Origin: Heterohyrax brucei
Taxonomy: Eukaryota > Chordata > Mammalia > Hyracoidea > Procaviidae
Length of the DNA: 64,000 nt
Assembly (NCBI GenBank): GCA_028571685.1
Contig: CM053164.1
Location: forward strand, 41,156,501-41,220,500
Direction: 5' to 3'
In this document: in pieces, positions 57,546-64,000 of the stretch
Numbering within the stretch: the stretch's first letter is position 1
How the letters are laid out: every line of letters starts with the position of its first letter
Made by a program: the position numbers and the translations under genes
The notes under the pieces: model-generated
The model's input: the letters and a program-made list of their open reading frames with translations, nothing else
Told to the model about the DNA's origin: nothing
The model's database searches: none

Positions 57546-59246
57546 AAATAATCCTCATAACTGCTTCAGGAGTCTCAAAGGCCTGGGGCCATCTAAGCCA
57601 CTACGGAGTGGTCACTGTTGGCCTCCTCAGCTCCTGGGTGGTACCCAAACCAGGGTGAAAGATGAGGAGGCATCGTGAGCCCAAACAGTCCTACCACCCC
57701 CACCTGGAGCAGCAGCTGCTCTTCTCCAGGCCTAGATGGAGGTGGCAGACCAGCTGGGCCGCACAATGGGGGGGCATGGTGCTGCTCTTCTGCTACCACA
57801 CAGTCAGGCAGGCTTCGGACACAGGGCCCATCCCAGCATGAGGGCAGGCCCTGTACCCCATCCAACTGGTGCTGCACGCGGTTCTGCAGCTTCAGGGCAC
57901 AATGTCTGGTGCGCTGATGCTTCCCGGTGGGCTTGGCGAGTCGTGGTTTTAGATATCACTCACAGCCTCTGTCCTGAGTTCATGAGGATGGGCTGAGCAG
58001 TAGGTGCCATGCAAATGCCAAAGCCACACTTGCTCTGTCTTTTCCCTGTGATCTAACTGCTTCCCTTCAGATGAGGTTTTCCAAGAAGCACCTCAGATCT
58101 TGACACAAAATGACCCCACAGGCCTCTCAACTCAGCCAGCTAGGTCTGGATTCCTGCAGGAGCCCAACATTGGTCCCATGGGAATGTCTATGCACTCATC
58201 CAATGCCAGGAGCTAGGCCCCAGGACAGAACTGAACAAAACCCATTGCTGGCACCTACCCAAGAGGAAGGTTACAGAGCAGACCGAGCTCTGCAGGGAGA
58301 GGTGGACTTCACGGTGAGGGATATAGGCCAGTGTCAGCTGAGACAGAGAGGGCTCTGGAAGTTAGGAAGGGAGGACATGGGGCAGGCTGGCTCTGAGCTA
58401 AGCTTTAAAGGCATGCTGGATCTAGCAAATGGCAACAGTGTTTCAGAGACAGAAACCTAAGCAAAGGCCTGGAGGGAGGAGTGTTTTCAGAGACACCGGG
58501 AACAATAACAAGAGCTGAGAGTCCCTTTACAAGGTGGTAGGAATGGAAAGAGAAGCTCCCTGAAAACAGGCTATCTGTCTCCTTAATGGTTAAACCGCTG
58601 GAGCCTGGCATGCTACTACACTTAAAGGCACCAAGAGATGGCTGTGAAAGTGTGAGAAGAAGGGAAAGAGGCAGGAAAGGTGGAGAGTGGAAGGCAAACT
58701 TTGGCAGTGCAAAGCTAAGACAGTTAGCCTTGTTATCCAGCAGGCAACAGGGAGCCAGGGAAAGCTTCAGGGCAGAGGACAATGCATGTAATTTAGTTTT
58801 TGGAAGATTCTCCGAGCAGCAAAGTGCAGGTATCTCAATTCACTCTCGGTGGATGTTCCTGGGCCCCAAATCTGTTCACCTACAAGGGTCCTCCTTCTCC
58901 GGAGAAGAACTCCCCAACTTGGGCGTGGGGTCTCAAGAAGGCACACAGTGGTAGTTCACAGTGACTGAAGGCCCTGGGATGTCCCCACTGCTGCTTCCAG
59001 AGCCAGTAACTATGTACTCACCCTGCTGGGCAGGGAAGCCAAGGAGCATCTGTGACACAGGCGAAAAGAAGACAATTTTCAACAGCTATGATGGAACCAT
59101 CCTTGCTCTTCTAAGCCTCACACTGGCACTGCAGTTTCCAGCCCACAAATCAGTCTGGAATCAGCCCTGGGCTACACCTGAGCTGACAAGTGGGCTTCCA
59201 GGATGCTGTCAAGCTGTTCTCACTTCAAGCATTAAAAACAAACAAC
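57546..59246. other. Intergenic, nothing firm
   Basis: 58300-58600 has the purine-rich look of an old dispersed repeat (GGCAGGCTGGCTCTGAGC, AAAGGCCTGGAGGGAGGAG). It ends in ATTAAAAACAAACAACAAC directly before L1 sequence resumes. Confidence 0.4.
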
Positions 59247-59965
59247 AACCCTGATATCAAAGCCAAAGAAAACAAAATTGCAGATTAATATCCCTTATGA
59301 ATCTAGATGCAAAATTTCTCAATGAAGCACTAGTAAACTGAATCCAAAAGCTTATTAAAGAGATTATACACCACGACAGAGTGAGAGTGATTCCAGCTTG
59401 GTCATGGTGTACAGTGTAATACACCACATCAATAGAATAAGGGAAAAGAGCTGGATGGCCACCTCAGCTGACACAGAAAAGGCATCTGACAAAATCTGAC
59501 ACCTCATCATGAAAAAAACACTCAACAAACTAGAAATAGAAGGAATATTCCTCAATATGATAAAGGGCACTGATGAAAAACCTGCAGTTCCCATCGTACT
59601 CAATAGAGACAGATTGAGAGCTTTCCCTTTCCCTTTAAGATCAGGAATAAGACAAAGATGCACATTCTCACCATTGCTGTTCAGTGTTATATAGGAAGCC
59701 CTAGCCAGAGCAATTCGAGGAAGAGAAATAAAAAGTTTCTAAAATGAAAAAGATGTAAGACTGTCTCTATTCCCAGATAATCACTAATCAAAGAATTTAG
59801 CAAAGTCATAGGGTACAAGGTCAACACACAAACTCAGCTGGCCTGCTAGACACCAACAAAGAGCAACCCGATAAGGCAATTAAGAGAAGAATTTTATTTA
59901 CAATACACCATGTAAAAGAATAAAATACCTAGGAATAAATTCAACTGAGAAGATAAAAGACTTAC

Positions 59966-59996
59966 ATGGCTCGACGGCACTTGGCTTGGCTGGCAA
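59966..59996 (+). mobile_element. Very short SINE/RTE tail insertion
   Basis: GGCTCGACGGCACTTGGCTTGGCTGGC interrupts L1 ORF2 and matches only the extreme 3' end of AfroSINE or RTE plus a CTTGGCTGGC extension also seen at 62375-62417. Confidence 0.6.
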
Positions 59997-60164
59997 AAAG
60001 TATGAAATATTGCTGAAAGAAATTAAAGAAGACTTAAACAAATGGAACGATATTCCTATGTTCATGAGTTGAAAGATTAAATATTATTAAAATATCAATA
60101 CTGCCCAAAGTGATCTACAGGTTCAATACATTGTCTATCAAAATTTCAATAGCTTGCAAAAAAA

Positions 60165-60884
60165 CTGAGAAGTCTGCATCAGTGTCCATTGCAGAACTAG
60201 TCACAACAGCCAAAAGATGGAAACAACAAAAATGCCCATCAACGGGTGAGAGGATAAAAAAAGCAGTACACACATACAACGAACTACTACTCAGCCATGA
60301 AGAGAAAGAAAGTCGTGACGCATGCCGCTACACTGATGAACCTTGAAAACATCACACTGAGTGAAAGAAGTCAGTTGCAAAAGGACAAGTATTATATTTT
60401 ATCACTTCTATGAAATAAAAAAAAACTTAGAACCCAAGGAGCCCTAGTGGTGCAGTAGTTAAGAGCTATGGCTGCTAACCAAAAGGTTGACAGTTTGAAT
60501 CCACCAGCTACAACTTCAAAACCCTGTGGGGCAGTTCTATTCTGCCCTGCAGGGTCACTGTGAATCAGAATCAACTCAGTGGCCAGTGGCGACAGGTTTG
60601 GTCTTTTGTTTTGTGTGTGTTTTTTGTTTGTTTTCGTTTTGTTTTTAGTATAGAAACCAAATACTGTCAGCGGTTACCAATGGGGAGAGAAAGGTGGAGA
60701 AGAGGGATTTTTGCTCGAGGAACATTGTGACAATGGTAGTGGAATGATGTGGAAAAGAACAGCAAGAATGGTTTGCACCACTTTAGGAATGCAGACTTGT
60801 ACATGTAGAAGTTAGTGAGGTAGTGCGTGTTTTACTATGTATAGTTTCAGCACACCAGAATGAAATATTTTTTTAATTGAAAGC
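60165..60884 (+). mobile_element. L1 3' end nested in L1 ORF2
   Basis: CAACAGCCAAAAGATGGAAACAAC, ATGCCCATCAACGGGTGAG and AACATCACACTGAGTGAAAGAAGTC are L1 3'-end landmarks lying inside the older ORF2. After the SINE it continues GGTTACCAATGGGGAGAG and CTTGTACATGTAGAAGTTAGTG to a final T-rich/A-poor tail near 60880. ORF2 breaks at AATAGCTTGC and resumes at AAGCTAATCCCCAAATT, with similar AA(C/T)TGA(G/A)AAG sequence on both sides. Confidence 0.8.
60437..60647 (+). mobile_element. AfroSINE nested in the inner L1
   Basis: GGAGCCCTAGTGGTGCAGTAG head, AGTTTGAATCCACCAGC, AACCCTGTGGGGCAGTTCTATTCTGCC, GGTCACTGTGAATCAGAATCAACTCAG and a long T/G-rich tail (GTTTTGTTTTTAG). Confidence 0.95.
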
Positions 60885-60999
60885 TAATCCCCAAATTAAC
60901 ATCGGCGTGCAAAGCCCCAAATAGCCAAAACAATCTTGGGAAAAAAAAGAACAAAGTAGGACTCCCACTTCCTGATTTCAAAATGTGCTATAAAATCAC

Positions 61000-61045
61000 A
61001 AAACCAAACCCACTGCTGTCGAGTCGATTCTGAGTCATAGAAACC
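61000..61045 (-). mobile_element. 46-bp AfroSINE/RTE tail with target-site duplication
   Basis: AAAACCAAACCCACTGCTGTCGAGTCGATTCTGAGTCATAG is only the 3' tail, reverse-oriented, within L1 ORF2. It is flanked by CTATAAAATCAC (60988-60999) and CTATAAAGCCAC (61046-61057), a 12-bp target-site duplication with two differences. Confidence 0.85.
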
Positions 61046-62177
61046 CTATAAAGCCACGAGAATCGAAACAGTCCAGTGCTGGTGCATGGCTAGATGTGCC
61101 GACACACCTCACTTGACTGTGCTATGCCTCGCTGCGCTTCGCAGAGACTGCATTTTTTTTAAATATCGAAGGTTTGTGGCAACACCGCGTCAAGGGAGCC
61201 TGTAGTTGCCGTTTTTCCAACAGCGTGTGCTCACTTCATGTCTGTCACATTTTGCTAATTTTTGCAATATTTCTAAACCTTTTCATTGTTATTGTATCTG
61301 TTATGGTGATCTATGATCAGTGACCTCTCATGTTACTATTGTAATTGTTTTGGGGTGCCACAAACTGCACCCATAAAAAATGGCAAACCTAATAAATGTT
61401 GTGTGTGTTCTGACTGCTCCACCGATCAACCATTCCCCCATCTCTCTCTCCCTCCTCAGGCCTCCCTACTGCCTGTGAGAACACGATATCAAAACCAGGC
61501 CTGTTCACAACCCTACAACGGCTTCTAAGTTTTCAAATGAAAGAAAGAGTCACATGTTTCTCACTGTAAATCAAAAACTTGAAATGATTAAGGTTATTGA
61601 AAGTCAAGACAGGTGGAAAGCTAGGTCTCTTGCATCAAACAGTCAAGTTGCAAATGCAAATGAAAAGTTATTGAAGGCAATTAAAAGTGATACTCCAGTG
61701 AATACACAAATGATAAGAAAGTGAAAGAACCTTATTGATGAAAATTTTAGTCATCTGGATAGGAGATCAAACCACCACAACATTCCATTAAGCCAAAACC
61801 TAATCCACAGCAAGGCCTTAACTAGCTTTAAATTTATGAAGGCTGAGAGAGGTGAGAAAGTAACAGGAAAAAAGTATGAAGCTTGCAGAGGTTGGTTCAT
61901 AAAGTTCAAGGAAAGAAGTCATCTCCATAACACAAAAGAACAAGGTCAAGCTGCTGAGTACTGGTGTAGAAGCTGCAGCAAGGTATCCAGATGACCCATT
62001 GACTGATGAAGGTGGCCACCCTAAACAACAGATTCTCAGTGCAGATGAAACAGCCTTGTATTGGAAGAAGATGCTGTGCAGGACTTTCGTAGCTGGACAG
62101 AAGTCAGTGCTTAGCTTCAAAGGACAGGTTAACTCTTGTTCAAGGCCAATGTACCTGGTGAACTTAAGCTGAAGCAA

Positions 62178-62236
62178 TTTGAACAATGCTCAACAGTATC
62201 TTCACCAGAAGTAGATTCCATTTCAAGAAACCATTT
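62178..62236 (-). repeat. Inverted copy of a Tigger1 3' segment
   Basis: CAGTATCTTCACCAGAAGTAGATTCCAT here is the reverse complement of 63143-63200 in the same element. On the + strand it translates as VSSPEVDSISRNHFL and on the minus strand at the other copy as VSSPEVDSIPRNHFL. Confidence 0.93.
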
Positions 62237-62374
62237 CCTCAAAATCCTAGGCCCTGTAAATTTTATGCTGAATCTACTTTGCCTGTGCTCTATAAATGGA
62301 ACAACAAAGTCTGAGTGACAGCACATCTGTTTATAATATGGTTTACTGAATATTTTAAGCCCAGTATGGAGATC

Positions 62375-62417
62375 TAGGGTCAGATCTGACTCAACAGCAC
62401 CTGGCTTGGCTGGCATT
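62375..62417 (+). mobile_element. SINE/RTE tail fragment in Tigger1
   Basis: GGTCAGATCTGACTCAACAGCACCTGGCTTGGCTGGC matches the very 3' end of AfroSINE/RTE with the CTTGGCTGGC extension shared with 59966-59996. It sits tail-to-tail with the next SINE. Confidence 0.65.
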
Positions 62418-62427
62418 GAGATCTAAC

Positions 62428-62598
62428 CAAAAAAATATCAAACCCACTGCTGTTGAGTTCATTCCAGCTTACAGTGAGAATGACCCTATAGGCAGAGGAG
62501 AACTGCCTCATAGTTTCCAAGGAACACCTGGCAGATTTGAACTGCCGACCTTTTACTTAGCAGCCATGGCACTTAACTACTATGCCACTAGGGTTTCC
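62428..62598 (-). mobile_element. AfroSINE nested in Tigger1
   Basis: AAATATCAAACCCACTGCTG tail, GTTCATTCCAGCTTACAG, ACCCTATAGGCAGAGGAGAACTG, CAGATTTGAACTGCCGACC, head ending GCCACTAGGGTTTCCC. Tigger1 resumes at AGACCTATTGCTC. Confidence 0.95.
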
Positions 62599-63055
62599 CA
62601 TTTAGACCTATTGCTCATAAAAAGAGATTACTTTCAAAATATTATCTCATTGACAGTGTATCTGATCACTCAAGAGCTCTGATAGAGATATACAAGGAGA
62701 CTGATGTTTTCATACCTAACACAACATCCATTCTACAAGCCCACTGGTTAAGAAGTCACTTCTACTTTCAAGTCTTATTATTTAAGAAATACACTTTGTA
62801 AGGCTAAAGCTTCCATAGATAGTGAGTCCTCTGAAGGATCTGCACAAAGTAAATCGAAAACCTTCCGGAAAGGAGTCACCATTCCAGAGCCAGTAAGAGC
62901 TTTCATGATTCACAGGACAAGGTGGAAATATCAACATTAACAGGAGTCTGGAAGAAGCTGATTCCAGCTCTCATGGATGACTTTGAGGGATTCAAGTCTT
63001 CATAGAGGAAATAACTGCAGACGGGGTAGAAACAGCAAGAGAACTGGAATTAGAA

Positions 63056-63505
63056 GTGGAATCTGAAGATACGACTGAATTGCTGCAATCCCACGATGCA
63101 ATTTTAACACATGAGACATTGTTTCTTCTGAATGAGCAAAGAAAATGGTTTCTTGGGATGGAATCTACTTCTGGGGAAGATACTGTGAGCACTGCTGAAA
63201 TTACAACAAAGGAATTTGGTTATTACAGAAATGGTATTGATAAAGTAGGGGCAGGGTTTGGGAGGATTAACTCCAGTTTTGAAAGAAGTCCTGCCATGGA
63301 TAATGAGCTATCAAAGTGCACCATAGCTACAGAGAAATCTTTTGTGAAAGGAAAAGTCAATCAAAGCAGTAATCTTCATTATTGCTTTATTTTTAAAAAA
63401 TTATCACAGCTAGCCCAACTTTCAGCAACCACCACCCCCGTCAGTCAGCAGCCATCAACAGCAAGGCGAGACCCTCCACCAGCAACAAGATTATGGCTTG
63501 CTTAA
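63056..63505 (+). pseudogene. Tigger1 transposase C-terminal remnant
   Basis: A 149-codon open stretch includes TELLQSHDA, NEQRKWFLGMESTSGED and SQQPSTARRDPPPA, which follow the C-terminal end of the pogo-like transposase. Upstream parts (61530-63050) are broken by frame changes, the SINE insertion and the inverted segment, so no transposase can be made. Confidence 0.9.
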
Positions 63506-63735
63506 GGGTCAGTTGTGGTTTAGCAATTCTTAGCAATAAAGTATTTTAAATAAGGTATGTACACTGTTTGAGACATAATGTTATTGCACACATTATAGGC
63601 TACAGTATAGTGTAAGCATAACTTTTATAAAAGTTATTGGGAAACCCAAAGCTTTATGTGGCTCACTTTATTATGATATTCATTTTACTGCAGTAGTCTG
63701 GAACTGAACCCAAGTATCTCTGAGACACGCCTCTA

Positions 63736-64000
63736 TTGACCAGTTGGGTAGAACCAAGAGTTCATGCACCGATGTTCAACTGATTTCCAACAAGGGTCCT
63801 GGGTTCATTCAATGGAGAAAGAATAGTCTTTTCAATAAGTTGTGCTGGGACAACTGTATCATCCTCAGAAAGCTGGACCCACACCTAACACGACATACAA
63901 AACTTAATTCAGAATAGATCAATTACATAAATGTAAGAAATAAAACTATAAAAGTCTTAGAAGAAAACATAGGGATGGTTTCAGACCAACTTTTCAACAA
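63736..64000 (+). mobile_element. L1 ORF2 resumes after Tigger1
   Basis: TGTTCAACTGATTTCCAAC, ATAAGTTGTGCTGGGACAAC, CTTAATTCAGAATAGATCAATTAC and TAGAAGAAAACATAGG follow the 3' half of L1 ORF2. The element runs off the window end. Confidence 0.93.

Larger units (their letters stand above)
59247..61098 (+). mobile_element. L1 LINE, ORF2 part 2 (with nested insertions)
   Basis: The L1 resumes in reverse transcriptase: AACCCTGATATCAAAGCC, TTAATATCCCTTATGAATC, GACAGAAAAGGCATCTG-type DAEKA box region, KTLNKLEIEGIFLNMIKGTDEKP, and LRSGIRQRCTFSPLLFSVI (the 'RQGCPLSPLLF' motif). Frames are broken. ORF2 then runs to about 60165, is interrupted by another L1 3' end, resumes at about 60885 (CCCCAAATAGCCAAAACAATCTTGG) and continues to the Tigger1 insertion. 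Confidence 0.88.
61099..63733 (+). mobile_element. Tigger1 DNA transposon (pogo-like Tc1/mariner), nearly full length
   Basis: Pogo-type elements move by cut-and-paste at TA. The start (CCGACACACCTC) and end (GAGACACGCCTC) are decayed inverted repeats, with TA after the end (63734-63735) and TG where TA is expected before the start. Inside are AATATCGAAGGTTTGTGGCAAC, TTCTGACTGCTCCACCGATC, then transposase remnants from HTH region (about 61560) to C-terminus (63505), and a 3' region AGCAATAAAGTATTTTAAATAAGG. It is about 2.63 kb against roughly 2.4 kb recalled for the family. The excess is a SINE and a SINE-tail pair (62375-62598) and an inverted segment (62178-62236). It has inserted in L1 ORF2, which resumes after it. 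Confidence 0.94.

Noticed and set aside
63056-63505. Tigger1 C-terminal frame as a domesticated gene
   Set aside because: Only the C-terminal part is open; upstream transposase is broken by frame changes and insertions, and no promoter or splice structure supports expression.
41505-64000. Start of the next gene (SLC35F6 in the human order)
   Set aside because: No CpG island, exon or transporter-like frame was seen; the human spacing also puts it further downstream.

Overview
This is nuclear DNA from a placental mammal, almost certainly an afrotherian (elephant or a close relative). The best lineage evidence is about two dozen copies of tRNA-derived AfroSINEs in two forms (a short form and a longer form with an extra middle block), plus one afrotherian RTE LINE whose 3' tail resembles the SINE tail. 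Older shared mammalian repeats lie around them: MIR, L2, MaLR LTRs, hAT-Charlie fragments, L1 and Tigger1. Species cannot be fixed from the sequence alone, and family names are from recognition, not a search.

The only protein-coding gene I can support is KCNK3 (TASK-1, an acid-sensitive two-pore-domain potassium channel) on the + strand. Bases 1-38132 read as intron 1. Its last exon starts at 38133, inside the codon of the first glycine of the GYG selectivity filter, and runs to a TGA at 39050-39052, ending in the diagnostic KRRSSV. A 3'UTR of about 2.45 kb follows, with a good AATAAA at 41480-41485. Exon 1 and its expected CpG-island promoter are not in the window. From about 41.5 kb to the end is intergenic.

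Layout: 1-38 kb is intron with scattered MIR, AfroSINE and L2 copies, an L1 3' end nested in a SINE (5.8-6.6 kb), a solo MaLR LTR (15.1-15.6 kb), an RTE followed by two SINEs (20.2-21.4 kb), a 5'-truncated L1 on the minus strand (27.3-29.4 kb) and a repeat-poor block (30.3-32.3 kb). 38-41.5 kb is the KCNK3 terminal exon. 41.5-51.2 kb is intergenic with MIRs, AfroSINEs and a partial MaLR element with internal sequence (47.0-48.6 kb). 51.3-64 kb is a dense graveyard of LINEs: an L1 with 5'UTR, ORF1 and half of ORF2, then about 4 kb of other DNA, then the rest of ORF2. That second part is itself interrupted by another L1 3' end, SINE pieces and a nearly full-length Tigger1.

Most promising observations: a SINE just upstream of the KCNK3 splice acceptor with a reading frame open from the SINE into the exon; a SINE inside the KCNK3 3'UTR; a pair of perfect MEF2-type sites in intron 1; an inverted internal duplication inside Tigger1; the L1 split around 4 kb of older-looking DNA; and very short SINE/RTE tail insertions, one with clear target-site duplications. 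I found no bacterial-type system, CRISPR array or functional RNA gene.
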